Source: a candidate division LCP-89 bacterium
GTDB lineage: Bacteria > Electryoneota > B3-LCP
Reading direction: 5' to 3'
Assembly: GCA_025774555.1 (NCBI GenBank)
Contig: JALGVT010000034.1
Coordinates: forward strand, 1 to 34,327
Length of the DNA: 34,327 bases
Shown piece after piece: positions 18,706 to 27,438 of this stretch (position 1 is the first letter of the stretch; each line of letters starts with the position of its first letter). The translations under genes and the position numbers were made by a program. The notes beneath the pieces are model-generated. The model saw only the letters and a program-made list of their open reading frames with translations, ran no database searches and was not told where the DNA came from.

Positions 18706-18730
18706 AAAGGTAAAAGGCAAAAGGTAAAAG
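18705..18730 (+). repeat. Heptanucleotide tandem repeat AAAAGG(T/C), 3.7 units, at a stop codon
   Basis: AAAAGGT, AAAAGGC, AAAAGGT and AAAAG, starting on the last base of the TAA stop of the C25 gene. The position mirrors the GCTGGTG tract that starts on the last base of the stop at 182-184. Confidence 0.65.
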
Positions 18731-18731
18731 T

Positions 18732-18766
18732 AAGGGCGTCCCGCCGCGGCGGGAACGCCCTTTTTT
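18732..18766 (+). terminator. Rho-independent terminator of the C25 peptidase gene
   Basis: AAGGGCGT and CCCGCC pair with GGCGGG and ACGCCCTT around a very short loop, with one unpaired A, giving a GC-rich stem of about 13 pairs followed by TTTTTT. It lies 27 bases after the stop codon. Confidence 0.85.
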
Positions 18767-18867
18767 ATTCTCACCGCTTCCTCATAAAATAACTTGCCAA
18801 TCCGATGATATCGTTATATATTACAAGCTGAGGATTGAAGGTGTTCTTGATGAATGCTATTGCAAAC

Positions 18868-18907
18868 AAAAAACATCCCCCCACCCAACCACCTGAGCGA
18901 GGGGATG
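18868..18907 (-). terminator. Terminator-like hairpin on the minus strand, no gene upstream
   Basis: On the minus strand CATCCCC, a loop of about 19-20 bases and GGGGATG are followed by TTTTTTG. The plus strand has no T tract after the hairpin. No minus-strand gene lies upstream within 380 bases, so either it ends an untranslated RNA or it arrests antisense transcription. Confidence 0.45.
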
Positions 18908-19229
18908 AACCGAGATGAGTTTTCGCGAATCAACCACGACTATAAGGTAAAATGTCGAAACTGTGCTGTCAACAGATATATTTGCTAAATTATCGGCAGC
19001 CAGTTTCTTGCTAAACGAAACGGTAGAGCTTTATTTAAAGTTAAGGATTTCATAGAGTTTACGTTATTGTTGAAAATACCATTAACAGTTATCGTAACTT
19101 TTAAACCGATATCATGCTTGAAATCTCAAAGCCTAATGGATTATTGATGGAATGCGTGAAGTTTTTCTTGCAGCGCTCTCAGGTATTCTAAATGAGCGAT
19201 TTCTGTTTTTCTGAAAGTAGAGTTTAGGG

Positions 19230-19252
19230 GGTGTCAATTTTCAGACACCCTG
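19230..19252. promoter_or_regulatory. Short perfect hairpin in the amrS leader
   Basis: GGGTGTC, loop of nine bases, GACACCC. It ends about 30 bases before the ATG at 19283. Role unknown. Confidence 0.35.
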
Positions 19253-19282
19253 AAGCGGTATTTCTCTGGGAAAATCGTAGAG

Positions 19283-20263
19283 ATGAAAAAAGTTGAATAT
19301 TACCATCGCGATAACGAGCGGCTGGTTTGTGATCTCTGCCCGCACCACTGTAAGTTAAAAGCTGATCAGAGCGGCATCTGCCGCTTTCGCCAGCGGGATG
19401 GAGATGCAATCATCGCCTTGAACTACGCGGAAGCCGCTTCCGTTGCCATCGACCCAGTTGAAAAAAAGCCGTTGTATCATTTCCATCCAGGATCGGTCAT
19501 CCTCTCTGTTGGAGCTAACGGCTGTAATTTTCAATGCTCATTCTGTCAGAACTACGATATATCGCAGGGGACAGTTCCCACTCGTCATCTGCCGGTGGAT
19601 GAACTGGTCAGAATCGCTGGATCCAACGGTTCAATCGGGGTCGCTTTTACATATTCTGAACCGCTCATGTGGTATGAGTATGTCCTTGATGCTTCACGAG
19701 CCTTAAAAAAAGCTGGCTATAAATCTGTGCTGGTGACAAACGGCTTTATAGAAGAGGAACCTTTAGCAGAACTGCTGCCCTCTATAGACGCCATGAATAT
19801 AGACCTGAAGTCTTTAGACGATCGTTTCTATAAAAAGCTCTGTAAAGGGAGACTTGAACCGGTGCAACGCTCCATCAGGCAGGCTTTAGATGCAGGTGTG
19901 CACCTGGAATTGACTCATCTGGTCGTTACCGGCTGGAATGATAATGAACAATCCATAACTGATGTAGTATCATGGATTGCCTCGCTTAGCGATGAAATCC
20001 CTCTGCACCTGTCGAGATATTTCCCCCGACATGAATATTCGGAGCCTTCAACAGATGAATCTTTCCTCCAACGTGCTTTTAATATCGCCAGTCAGGAACT
20101 GAAATTCGTCTATCTCGGTAATATATCAGGAGTGGTGCATTCCGACAGCCTCTGTCCCGGTTGTGGTTCACTCTTGGTGGAAAGAACAGGCTACCGCACC
20201 AGGATAGTGAATCTTGAAGGTGATCATTGCGGACATTGTGCGAGAAAACTGCCGTTCAGATAA
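19283..20263 (+). CDS. amrS: AmmeMemoRadiSam system radical SAM enzyme
   Basis: This 326-residue protein matches AmrS, the radical-SAM member of a conserved triad with MEMO and AMMECR1 domain proteins. The N-terminus carries C16DLC19PHHC23 and C33, typical of the family. The radical-SAM motif is C81NFQC85SFC88 (CX3CX2C), preceded by the family-specific NYAEAASVAIDPVEKKPLYH. The end has CPGC and CGHC pairs that may bind metal. Older annotations call such proteins pyruvate formate-lyase activating enzyme homologues, but no glycyl-radical enzyme is nearby. MEMO and AMMECR1 genes are not in the window. The reaction is not something the sequence reveals. The ATG has only a weak purine stretch upstream. 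Confidence 0.88.
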   Translation: MKKVEYYHRDNERLVCDLCPHHCKLKADQSGICRFRQRDGDAIIALNYAEAASVAIDPVEKKPLYHFHPGSVILSVGANGCNFQCSFCQNYDISQGTVPTRHLPVDELVRIAGSNGSIGVAFTYSEPLMWYEYVLDASRALKKAGYKSVLVTNGFIEEEPLAELLPSIDAMNIDLKSLDDRFYKKLCKGRLEPVQRSIRQALDAGVHLELTHLVVTGWNDNEQSITDVVSWIASLSDEIPLHLSRYFPRHEYSEPSTDESFLQRAFNIASQELKFVYLGNISGVVHSDSLCPGCGSLLVERTGYRTRIVNLEGDHCGHCARKLPFR

Positions 20264-20400
20264 CAGTCAATCCTGTTTTCAATGAGTGATATTGACGGCA
20301 GAACGATGCATTCAATGCCGCGTCCGAAAGCGCAAAGGCGACTTTTTGGTTGCTTATGCTATAAATATTCTTTAACTTAAAAGTTTTAATCATATAGGGA

Positions 20401-21654
20401 ATGAAAACAATCGTAAAAGATATTACCACCCTGCTCCTGTTTGTTCTATTGCTGGCGAGTGGCTGTTCACAAAAGGATTCCACTGTGGGTTCGGATTTTG
20501 CCGGGGGGCTCTCCGATCTCCATCAAGTGATCATCGAGCCCGCCGCTTCAGCTTTTTATCAGGATCAGGCGACTACGGGATCAAGTCCGTATCTGTACAT
20601 CGGATATGTGCAGGATTATGAAGCCCGCACCCTGCTTAAATTCAACCCTGCCACCGTGCTGCCGGACAGCTTTGCGGTCGATTCAGTGGCAGTGAAGCTG
20701 TTCCTCGATCCGGATTACGAGGGATTTAGCGGTGATCCGTTGGAGATAGACGTTTCCTTCGTCAATCCCAGCCAGGAATGGGCTGAAGTCGGCGTAACCT
20801 GGGATACGCTTGATTCCCTTGATCTCGATGATCCGATACTCACCTTTCCCGTGTCTCAGTATCAGGACAGCGCCAGTTTTCGGTTGCCGGAACCGTTTGA
20901 AACAACAGCGGACAGCGTTTTCGCAGATAGTCTGATCCGCGCCTGGGACGACGCTGGCGCCGGCGGAAAAACCCTGCATTACAATAACGGATTATACCTG
21001 CAGGCGAAAGCCTCGTCCGGTTCAATGCTCCGCTTCTGTTCAGCGGAATATGAGGATATTCTGCTGAGACCTTCCTTAGAGTTTTATGTCACCGTTTTCG
21101 ATACCAGCGATACGACCGGCATATATCCTTTATCGGATACGCTCTTTATTCAAGCTGATGCTGATGCCTTTATTGCCAAGGATTACGTCGGTATAACCGA
21201 TTCCACCATGCTGTACCTTGGAAATGCCATCGCTCACCGGAGTATGCTGCTTTTCGATATCGAAGGACTTTTTCCCACTTACGGCATTGGCATACATCGC
21301 GCCGAAATCATTCTCCATGCCGATACAACCCATCCCTGTAATAACGAAAGAATCAACGGTTCTTTTCATCTGAGGATGGAAGACACCACCTGGATCAGCG
21401 ACCCAGCTATGGCGCCGATAGCCTTCGGCGACGTGCCTGTGCTATCCGTCTATGACGAAGAGAGCGCCACGCTGAAAATCAAGCTGAATGATCTGGTCTA
21501 TGACTGGATCGAATATCCCGGAACTAATCAGGGATTCATGATCAAATCTTTCGATGAGTATCTAAATCTGTCACGGACTGTTTTCTACGGCATCGAAGCG
21601 CCCGATTCCCTCCGCCCGAGGCTGAGTATTATCTATCTGGAGGGCGAAATATGA
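20401..21654 (+). CDS. DNRLRE domain lipoprotein
   Basis: The protein has 417 residues. It begins with a lipoprotein signal peptide: hydrophobic LLLFVLLL and lipobox LASGC, with lipidated Cys22. The body shows two similar units typical of DNRLRE domains (extracellular beta-sandwich): ASAFYQDQATTGSSPYLYIG with ARTLLKFN near residues 50-80, and ADADAFIAKDYVGITDSTMLYLG with HRSMLLFDIEGL near 250-285. Each is followed by SVAVKLFLD- or AEIILHAD-type strands and a W-x(D) element. Such domains occur in secreted or surface proteins; no enzymatic residues are seen. Its TGA overlaps the start of the next gene (ATGA), so the two are translationally coupled and probably act together in the envelope. Confidence 0.75.
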   Translation: MKTIVKDITTLLLFVLLLASGCSQKDSTVGSDFAGGLSDLHQVIIEPAASAFYQDQATTGSSPYLYIGYVQDYEARTLLKFNPATVLPDSFAVDSVAVKLFLDPDYEGFSGDPLEIDVSFVNPSQEWAEVGVTWDTLDSLDLDDPILTFPVSQYQDSASFRLPEPFETTADSVFADSLIRAWDDAGAGGKTLHYNNGLYLQAKASSGSMLRFCSAEYEDILLRPSLEFYVTVFDTSDTTGIYPLSDTLFIQADADAFIAKDYVGITDSTMLYLGNAIAHRSMLLFDIEGLFPTYGIGIHRAEIILHADTTHPCNNERINGSFHLRMEDTTWISDPAMAPIAFGDVPVLSVYDEESATLKIKLNDLVYDWIEYPGTNQGFMIKSFDEYLNLSRTVFYGIEAPDSLRPRLSIIYLEGEI

Positions 21655-22889
21655 TCAGGAAATTACTACTCAGGTTATTTTGTATCGGTCTGGTCTGCAT
21701 AAGCCTGCTTTTACCCGGTGATGCACGGGCTGGCAGTTCGATCTTCTCAGGGCTCGGCGGCTACGGCATTTTTAATAATGTTTCCTCCTCGCGTGCAATT
21801 GGTCTTGGGGGCGCTGGAATAGCTTTGAGCGATTCTGTCGCTTTGAACTTCCTAAATCCCGCGCTGCTTGGCTGTCTGCAAAAAACGAGGGTGTCGATGG
21901 GAGGTTACTTCGCTGATCACCGCATGGAAGACAGCTATGCCAGCGACGCCGAAAACTGGGCGCAGTTCGAATATTTTGCCCTTGCCATCGCCCTGAAAAG
22001 AGGATTGGGCTTAGGTTTTTTCCTTACGCCCGCCAGCCGTATCGATTACCGTTATAACTGGAACGTATCGAACTGGGGTTCGACTTTCAATGAAAGCCTG
22101 CAAGGCACCGGAGGACTAAGCCGCGCGGCATTAAACCTCGGCTGGGCGTTTGCCAAGTGGGGCAAAATCGGAGGTGGACTTTACACCGCCTGGGGTGAAG
22201 TAGAAGAGAGCCGAATCAGTTACACCGAGACTTCCGGATATGATTATTATATCGAATTTCTTTCCACCAAACAGTGGCTGGGCTTCGGCGGAACTGCCGG
22301 CTTAGTTCTTCAACCTCTGTCAGAACTGACTTTAGGCTTTACATTCGAACCGGAAGTTCCAATTACACTGGATAAAACCTTCAGCTACTCCGAGAACGAT
22401 TCCACCGTGGTTGGTGAGAACGAGTATCGGCTGGCGGCACGCTACGGATTGAGCGCTGCTTTTCAGTTCGCCCCGAACTGGCTGGCAGCCGGTCAGGTTA
22501 TCTATTCTCCCTGGGGAGATACCAATGAACTGCCTGCCTCCCTGTATGGATACCAGAATTCCTACGAAATAAGCGCTGGCGCTGAATGGATTCCGGGCAG
22601 TTGGGATTCCGATCATTTCATGACCCGGATGGAATACCGCTTCGGATTCAGAATGGAAGACGGCTATCTCTTAGGTGAAGATAAAAGCTCGATAAGAGGG
22701 TATTACGGCGCTATAGGCTTAGGATATCCCTTCCATAAAGGCAGAGACCGATTCGATTTAGCAGTCGAATTCGGACTACGGGGCGATCTCAGCTCCAACG
22801 GTGGACAGGAGAGTATGCTGAAGATCCACATGGGGTTGAATTTTGGCGAACTCTGGTTCCAGCGTCCCAAACCTTCATGGGAAGATTGA
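21651..22889 (+). CDS. Outer-membrane beta-barrel protein (FadL/PorV-like)
   Basis: The protein has 412 residues with a signal peptide at about 1-27 (ending DARA). The mature start reads SSRAIGLGGAGIALSDSVAL then NFLNPALLG, the 'GMGGA...D...NPA' opening of FadL/OmpP1/PorV-type barrels. Alternating aromatic and polar strands with frequent Trp, Tyr and Gly turns run to the end. The last residues (LWFQRPKPSWED) extend beyond the final strand and do not end in Phe. Family members transport hydrophobic compounds or, like PorV, serve T9SS. With T9SS cargo nearby a PorV-like role is attractive but unproven. It overlaps the DNRLRE lipoprotein gene by four bases. Confidence 0.7.
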   Translation: MIRKLLLRLFCIGLVCISLLLPGDARAGSSIFSGLGGYGIFNNVSSSRAIGLGGAGIALSDSVALNFLNPALLGCLQKTRVSMGGYFADHRMEDSYASDAENWAQFEYFALAIALKRGLGLGFFLTPASRIDYRYNWNVSNWGSTFNESLQGTGGLSRAALNLGWAFAKWGKIGGGLYTAWGEVEESRISYTETSGYDYYIEFLSTKQWLGFGGTAGLVLQPLSELTLGFTFEPEVPITLDKTFSYSENDSTVVGENEYRLAARYGLSAAFQFAPNWLAAGQVIYSPWGDTNELPASLYGYQNSYEISAGAEWIPGSWDSDHFMTRMEYRFGFRMEDGYLLGEDKSSIRGYYGAIGLGYPFHKGRDRFDLAVEFGLRGDLSSNGGQESMLKIHMGLNFGELWFQRPKPSWED

Positions 22890-22959
22890 TTGTCATATTT
22901 TACCATTTGTTTCCAGCAGTAGAGAAAACAATAATCAGATGCAGATAGATAAGCAAAAG

Positions 22960-23166
22960 AGGCTGTCCTAAAAGTCAATAAACTGTCATTGTCCCATAGG
23001 TCCGTAGGACTCCTTTGGAGGATGCCTTCGGCACGAACGAAGTGTGGTAATCCCTTAGCGCTTGTAAAATAGGAAATTGCCACGTCATCCCGACAAGTCG
23101 GGATTCCTCGTCCCGTAGGGACTCCTAAGGAGCAATGACTTAATATTAATCTTTTGGGACAGCCCT
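22960..23166. repeat. Foldback (MITE-like) repeat, copy R2
   Basis: Ends AGGCTGTCCTAAAAG and CTTTTGGGACAGCCCT form the same terminal inverted repeat as the other copies. Inside are several nested palindromic blocks, for example CATCCCGACAAGTCGGGAT near 23085-23103 and GATGCCTTCGGCACGA near 23021-23036, and ATTGTCCC/AGCAATGAC-type blocks near both ends. The right end lies only about 5 bases before the ribosome site of the TPR lipoprotein gene, so the element forms that gene's leader or promoter region. No coding content. Confidence 0.7.
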
Positions 23167-23188
23167 AATTGAGGAGAAGAGAAACATC

Positions 23189-24502
23189 ATGAAGCTGACA
23201 CCATTCATTCTTTTAGTAATCGCTATCATTACCGCCGGCGCATTTATTGGCTGCGCTCCACCGTCAACGCTGGATACTGGACTGGTAATGACGCCCGAAC
23301 AGCGGGCAGCTTACGAAGATTCACTGCGAGCTGAACGCGAAAAGGAGCTGAAAATAATCCGTTCCTTCGCTTATTCTCACTACAACAACAAAAATTGGAC
23401 AGACGCGGCGAAGTACTACGCTGAATTGTTGGAAAAAGATACCGACCATAAATATCCTGATTACGGTAAATGGGCTCATTGCTGTATCCAGATGAACGTT
23501 CCTGCTGATTCTGTCAAGATGGTCTATACTAAAGGTATCGACGCATATCCTGAAGACGCCTACCTGCACGCCAGTCTGGGACATATCCTGCGAACTCAGG
23601 GTTTACTCGAAGAAGCTGCAATACAATATGAAGCTGCGGTGCGGTCCAACAGCGAGGAACTTGACTACCAGAAGACCCTGGCAGAGCTTTATGTAAGGAT
23701 AGACCGACCCCTCGAGGCGATTGAACTCTACCGTGGTGTTCTTGACAAGGAACCTGATAACAAAAACATCGCGGAAGTGCTGCAGAGATTGGTTCAGGAT
23801 CATCTTTCACCTGAAGAATACATCAAATCTCTGGAAGAAGCCATCGCGCAATTCCCTGATGATTTGGATAAAAAATACGATCTTGCCAAAGCTTATTCGA
23901 GTATGTCGAGAAATGATGAAGCCTTAGCGCAGCTTGAACGGGTGATCGCGGTGGAACCGAATAACGTCCGTGCCTTAGAAGCTATGGGCGACGTCCAGCA
24001 AAACCTCCGCAAGTACAACGCGGCTGTTAATTCATACCTGAAGATTCTGGAGATTGAAGCAAATCCGGACATCATGGTTGAAGTCAGCAATGTCTATCGC
24101 GAACTGGGCAGCTACACCAGAGCCCGCACTTATGCACGCAAAGCTCTGGCAGTGAACCCAAAGATGGGAGCCGCTTACATCTCACAGGCTGAGATTTACC
24201 GAGCCGCCGTTGACAACAAGACCAAAGGCAAACCGCTGGGATACAAAGATAAACTTGTCTTCGTGGTTGCCTATGGACTCTATCTTGATGCTCTAAACAC
24301 CGGCGACTATAGCGTGATGGACAAGGCGAGAAATAATAAGAACTACTTGAAAGAATCAAAACTCATCCCGGTATATTCCGACTGGTTCATGCACCAGAAC
24401 GTTAAGGATCCGACTGCCAGCGGTGGTTACGACTGGATTAACATGAGTTGGCCCGAAGTCCGCTACATAGAAAAATATCTCAACGACATCTCAAAGAAGT
24501 AG
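23189..24502 (+). CDS. TPR-repeat lipoprotein
   Basis: The protein has 437 residues, with a lipoprotein signal peptide and lipobox FIGC (Cys22). Tetratricopeptide repeats cover about residues 60-345, visible as repeated W/Y-x-x-A...Y-x-x-L and P-E/D motifs (KNWTDAAKYYAELLEKD, GLLEEAAIQYEAAV, RPLEAIELYRGVL, RKYNAAVNSYLKIL, GSYTRARTYARKALA). The last 80 residues (YGLYLDALNTGDYSVMDKAR, WINMSWPEVRYIEKYLNDI) are a conserved-looking non-TPR tail. GAGGAG precedes the ATG. It is probably a periplasmic scaffold attached to a membrane. Foldback repeat R2 lies directly upstream. rpiB follows after 142 bases in the same direction. Confidence 0.8.
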   Translation: MKLTPFILLVIAIITAGAFIGCAPPSTLDTGLVMTPEQRAAYEDSLRAEREKELKIIRSFAYSHYNNKNWTDAAKYYAELLEKDTDHKYPDYGKWAHCCIQMNVPADSVKMVYTKGIDAYPEDAYLHASLGHILRTQGLLEEAAIQYEAAVRSNSEELDYQKTLAELYVRIDRPLEAIELYRGVLDKEPDNKNIAEVLQRLVQDHLSPEEYIKSLEEAIAQFPDDLDKKYDLAKAYSSMSRNDEALAQLERVIAVEPNNVRALEAMGDVQQNLRKYNAAVNSYLKILEIEANPDIMVEVSNVYRELGSYTRARTYARKALAVNPKMGAAYISQAEIYRAAVDNKTKGKPLGYKDKLVFVVAYGLYLDALNTGDYSVMDKARNNKNYLKESKLIPVYSDWFMHQNVKDPTASGGYDWINMSWPEVRYIEKYLNDISKK

Positions 24503-24527
24503 CTCTTTGCAACACTGATCAGCAATG

Positions 24528-24548
24528 GGGTCGGTTTTACGCCGATCC
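24528..24548. repeat. Palindrome of 7-bp stem and 7-nt loop, between genes
   Basis: GGGTCGG, loop TTTTACG, CCGATCC (one G-T pair). The build and stem resemble the palindrome at 127-147, but the flanking CTAC is missing. It could be a decayed member of the same family. It lies about 100 bases before rpiB. Confidence 0.4.
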
Positions 24549-24644
24549 GTGTCTCCACTATATTCGACAACCAAACGCCAGGAAACATTCTCGGATTACC
24601 GGGACGCTTCCTGGCGAGTTTTCCAGTTATCTTCCAGGAACGAA

Positions 24645-25085
24645 ATGAAAATATCCATCGCTTCCGATCATGCGGGCTTCAAACTGAAAGAGGCTGTCAA
24701 AGAGAAGCTGCAGGCTGACGGCTATGAAGTGTTCGACCGCGGCGTCTTTGACGAATCGTCAGTTGACTATCCAGATTATGGTGTATTAGCGGCGAGAGAC
24801 GTGGCTGACGGCATCTCAGAGAAAGCCGTCATGATATGCGGATCCGGGATTGGCATGAGCATCGTTGCCAACAAGATCCGCGGGGTGCGCTGCGCTCTCT
24901 GCACCAGCACAATCATGGCGGAGATGAGCCGCCTCCATAATGACGCCAACGCGCTGGCAATGGGCGAACGTTATACCGATCCTGAACTGGCAATAGAGAT
25001 ATTAGACGTCTGGCTTAAAACAGAATTTGAGGGCGGCAGACACCAGCGCAGAGTGGAGAAGATAGCGAAGTTGGGAGATTATTAA
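24645..25085 (+). CDS. rpiB: Ribose-5-phosphate isomerase B
   Basis: RpiB interconverts ribose 5-phosphate and ribulose 5-phosphate in the pentose phosphate pathway. This 146-residue protein starts MKISIASDHAGF, with the phosphate-binding SDHAG, catalytic Cys65 in MICGSGIGMSIVANKI, and HNDANALAMGER, all hallmarks of the RpiB/LacAB fold. A frame continues upstream to 24525, but those 40 residues are unlike any RpiB; ATG 24645 with AGGA seven bases before is the correct start. It heads a co-directional run with glyA (68-base gap), dCMP deaminase and nrdR, a gene order seen in other bacteria. Family assignment is firm; some relatives act on allose or galactose phosphates. Confidence 0.94.
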   Translation: MKISIASDHAGFKLKEAVKEKLQADGYEVFDRGVFDESSVDYPDYGVLAARDVADGISEKAVMICGSGIGMSIVANKIRGVRCALCTSTIMAEMSRLHNDANALAMGERYTDPELAIEILDVWLKTEFEGGRHQRRVEKIAKLGDY

Positions 25086-25153
25086 GTCAATAAGCGATTC
25101 AGATATTTTTCTTTAATTTATTGCGAGTAAAATTTTAACCACCGGAGACCTAT

Positions 25154-26446
25154 ATGAAACGTCTAATAGAAGTCGATCCTGAAATCAAGGAAGTGATCAA
25201 AGGCGAAATCTACCGTCAGAGTTACACACTGGAGATGATCGCTTCGGAGAATTTCACCTCGCGCGCCGTCATCGAAGCGATGGGCACGGTGCTGACCAAT
25301 AAATACGCGGAAGGTTACCCCGCAAAGCGTTACTATGGCGGCTGCGAATATGTCGATCAGGCTGAGGATTTAGCTCGCGATCGAGCTAAAGAGCTGTTTA
25401 AATGCTCCTGGGCTAACGTCCAGCCGCACTCCGGCTCTCAGGCGAATATGGCGATTTACATGGCGATGTTGCAGCCGGGCGATACCATCATGGGAATGAA
25501 TCTTTCCCACGGTGGGCATCTGACGCACGGCAGTCCGGTTAACTTTTCCGGCAGGCTCTATAATATCGTCGCTTACGGAGTGGGGGAGACCACCGGCAGA
25601 ATTGATTTCGACCAGGTCCGTGAGCTGGCTCTCGAACACAAACCCAAGATGATCATGACCGGCGCTTCCGCATATCCGCGCATTATAGACTTTGAACGAT
25701 TCAGGGAAATCGCTGATGAAGTCGGAGCATATCTCGCCGCTGATATCGCGCACATCGCAGGTTTAGTCGCCACCGGACATCATCCTTCACCGATTCCGCA
25801 CTGCCATGTCGTCACCACCACCACGCATAAAACCCTGCGCGGTCCCCGCGGCGGCATGATCCTTTCAGATGATACCGGCGGCGAAATAATACTCTCCGGC
25901 ATGCCCAAACCGAAAACTATCACCGAAGCTATTGACTCGGTAACTTTCCCGGGGATTCAGGGCGGACCTTTAATGCACGTAATTGCTGCTAAAGCAGTGG
26001 CATTTAAAGAAGCTCTTCAGCCTGATTTCAGCGCATACAGCGAACAAGTCATAAAGAATGCTAAGGCGTTGTGCGAAACCCTGGTGGCGACCGGTTTTAA
26101 ACTGGTATCAGGTGGAACAGATAATCACCTCATGCTGGTTGATCTGACCGATAAGGAAATCACCGGCAAGAAAGCCGAAGCCGCTCTGGAACGCGCAGGT
26201 ATCACTGTCAACAAGAACATGGTGCCCTTCGATCAGCGCAGTCCCTTTGTAACATCAGGAATCCGCATCGGAACTGCCGCTCTTACAACACGCGGTATGA
26301 AGGAAACGGAGATGCGGGCGATAGGTGGCTGGATTGCCAAGGTTATCTATCATCCCGATGATGAACAATTGGTTTCCGACGTGCGTGCGCAGGTTGAGGA
26401 ACTATGCAAAAACTTCCTGATTTACCAGGATTTCATGGAAGATTAG
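25154..26446 (+). CDS. glyA: Serine hydroxymethyltransferase
   Basis: GlyA is a PLP enzyme converting serine and tetrahydrofolate to glycine and 5,10-methylene-THF. The 430-residue protein has [39 protein letters not shown], the PLP-lysine motif [14 protein letters not shown] (Lys226), and [19 protein letters not shown], all diagnostic. Length is normal (about 415-430). GGAG precedes the ATG. The methylene-THF product feeds thymidylate synthesis, linking it to the dCMP deaminase downstream and to the ThyX gene at the window's end. A weak hairpin (26451-26473) follows the stop, perhaps reducing read-through to the next gene. Confidence 0.96.
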   Translation: MKRLIEVDPEIKEVIKGEIYRQSYTLEMIASENFTSRAVIEAMGTVLTNKYAEGYPAKRYYGGCEYVDQAEDLARDRAKELFKCSWANVQPHSGSQANMAIYMAMLQPGDTIMGMNLSHGGHLTHGSPVNFSGRLYNIVAYGVGETTGRIDFDQVRELALEHKPKMIMTGASAYPRIIDFERFREIADEVGAYLAADIAHIAGLVATGHHPSPIPHCHVVTTTTHKTLRGPRGGMILSDDTGGEIILSGMPKPKTITEAIDSVTFPGIQGGPLMHVIAAKAVAFKEALQPDFSAYSEQVIKNAKALCETLVATGFKLVSGGTDNHLMLVDLTDKEITGKKAEAALERAGITVNKNMVPFDQRSPFVTSGIRIGTAALTTRGMKETEMRAIGGWIAKVIYHPDDEQLVSDVRAQVEELCKNFLIYQDFMED

Positions 26447-26450
26447 ATTC

Positions 26451-26473
26451 GCATTTCTCGATTTAAGAAATGC
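26451..26473 (+). terminator. Weak hairpin between glyA and dCMP deaminase
   Basis: GCATTTCT, loop CGATTTA, AGAAATGC, followed by AATTTT. The stem is perfect but AT-rich. The next gene starts only 20 bases later, so it may be an attenuator or an RNA-stability element rather than a full terminator. Confidence 0.4.
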
Positions 26474-26492
26474 AATTTTAAGCAGGTGAATA

Positions 26493-26966
26493 ATGAACCG
26501 TCCCTCGTGGGATGAATACTTCATGCAGATTACGCACTTGGTGGCAACCCGCGCGACTTGTCTGCGCCGCAAGGTTGGAGCTATCCTGGTGAAAGATAAA
26601 CGCATCTTGACCACCGGATACAACGGCCCGCCCGCCGGACTGCCGCATTGCGATCAACTGGGCGGCTGCTTGCGCGAAAAACTTGGAGTCCCTTCCGGTG
26701 AAAGACACGAGATTTCACGCGCCGTCCACGCAGAACAGAATGCCATTATTCAGGCTGCCGTTCACGGTCTATCCATAGCGGGCGCTACGCTTTATGCTAC
26801 TAATCAGCCCTGCAGCCTCTGCACTAAAATGCTGGTCAACGCAGGAATTCGCGAATTTGTTATCGCTGAAGGTTACCCCGATGAACTCGCCGTGGAAATA
26901 ATGGAACAGGCAGGCGTCGTTGTGCGCAAGGTGAAATTACCATCAGAAGAGGACTCTCTGAAATGA
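26493..26966 (+). CDS. dCMP deaminase (ComEB-like zinc deaminase)
   Basis: The protein has 157 residues of the cytidine/deoxycytidylate deaminase family. Zinc ligands and the catalytic acid are visible: H79-A-E81 in AVHAEQNAI, and C107 and C110 in NQPCSLC. The opening [20 protein letters not shown] and [13 protein letters not shown] are typical of dCMP deaminase/ComEB rather than cytidine or tRNA adenosine deaminases. The extra Cys53, Cys59 and His72 could form the second structural zinc site known in some dCMP deaminases. It makes dUMP for thymidylate synthesis. SD-like AGCAGG lies about ten bases upstream. Its stop overlaps the nrdR start (ATGA), so the two are coupled. Confidence 0.88.
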   Translation: MNRPSWDEYFMQITHLVATRATCLRRKVGAILVKDKRILTTGYNGPPAGLPHCDQLGGCLREKLGVPSGERHEISRAVHAEQNAIIQAAVHGLSIAGATLYATNQPCSLCTKMLVNAGIREFVIAEGYPDELAVEIMEQAGVVVRKVKLPSEEDSLK

Positions 26967-27415
26967 GGTGTCCTCGCTGTGATAAACTCGGTTCCCGCGT
27001 TCTCGACAGCCGACCGCTACATAACGGAAAGACAACGCGGCGGCGCCGGGAATGCGAAAACTGCGGAGCGAGGTTCACCACCTACGAACAGATCCTGATT
27101 AAACTCCCCGCCGTGGTTAAACATGACGGTCGCAGAGAGGACTTCAATCGGCTGAAACTCCAGCGCGGACTGGAAATTGCCTGCACGAAGCTCGCGGTGC
27201 CCCGCTCGCGCCTCGAATTGATCTGCGATGACATTGAAATCGCTATCTCCGATCTTGGCGTAGCTGAGGTGACCAGCCGACAGATAGGCGAGAGCGTGAT
27301 GGATCATTTAAGGCGTCTGCATCCCGTGGCATATGTGCGCTTTGCCAGCGTTTATCGACGTTTTGAAGATGCAGGTCAGTTCCTCGAAGAAGTCGATCGA
27401 TTGAATCCCCAATAG
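26963..27415 (+). CDS. nrdR: Transcriptional regulator NrdR
   Basis: NrdR represses ribonucleotide reductase genes in response to (d)ATP. The 150-residue protein has the N-terminal zinc ribbon (C3PRC6 and C31ENC34), the DNA-binding stretch [17 protein letters not shown], and the ATP-cone ([20 protein letters not shown]). [19 protein letters not shown] near the end is diagnostic. Length is normal (about 150). It overlaps the dCMP deaminase gene by four bases. No ribonucleotide reductase gene is in the window, so its targets are elsewhere. The glycosyltransferase gene starts 24 bases downstream, so the operon may continue. Confidence 0.95.
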   Translation: MRCPRCDKLGSRVLDSRPLHNGKTTRRRRECENCGARFTTYEQILIKLPAVVKHDGRREDFNRLKLQRGLEIACTKLAVPRSRLELICDDIEIAISDLGVAEVTSRQIGESVMDHLRRLHPVAYVRFASVYRRFEDAGQFLEEVDRLNPQ

Positions 27416-27438
27416 CTTCCACAATTTGTAAAGAGTCG

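Larger units (their letters stand above)
18767..19282. other. Long intergenic region without a recognised gene
   Basis: About 500 AT-rich bases. No open frame with protein character and no tRNA were found. It contains a minus-strand terminator-like hairpin (18868-18907) and a 7-bp perfect hairpin GGGTGTC/GACACCC (19230-19252) about 30 bases upstream of the amrS start. The latter has no T tract and may be an operator or leader structure. A small RNA on the minus strand is possible but unsupported. Confidence 0.4.

Noticed and set aside
19283..20263. Pyruvate formate-lyase activating enzyme
   Set aside because: The N-terminal Cys pattern and NYAEAASVAIDPVEKKPLYH are those of AmrS, and no glycyl-radical enzyme is present nearby.
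24525..24644. 40-residue N-terminal extension of RpiB
   Set aside because: RpiB proteins start at MKI(S)IASDHAG; ATG 24645 has its own ribosome site, and the extension contains a palindromic repeat.
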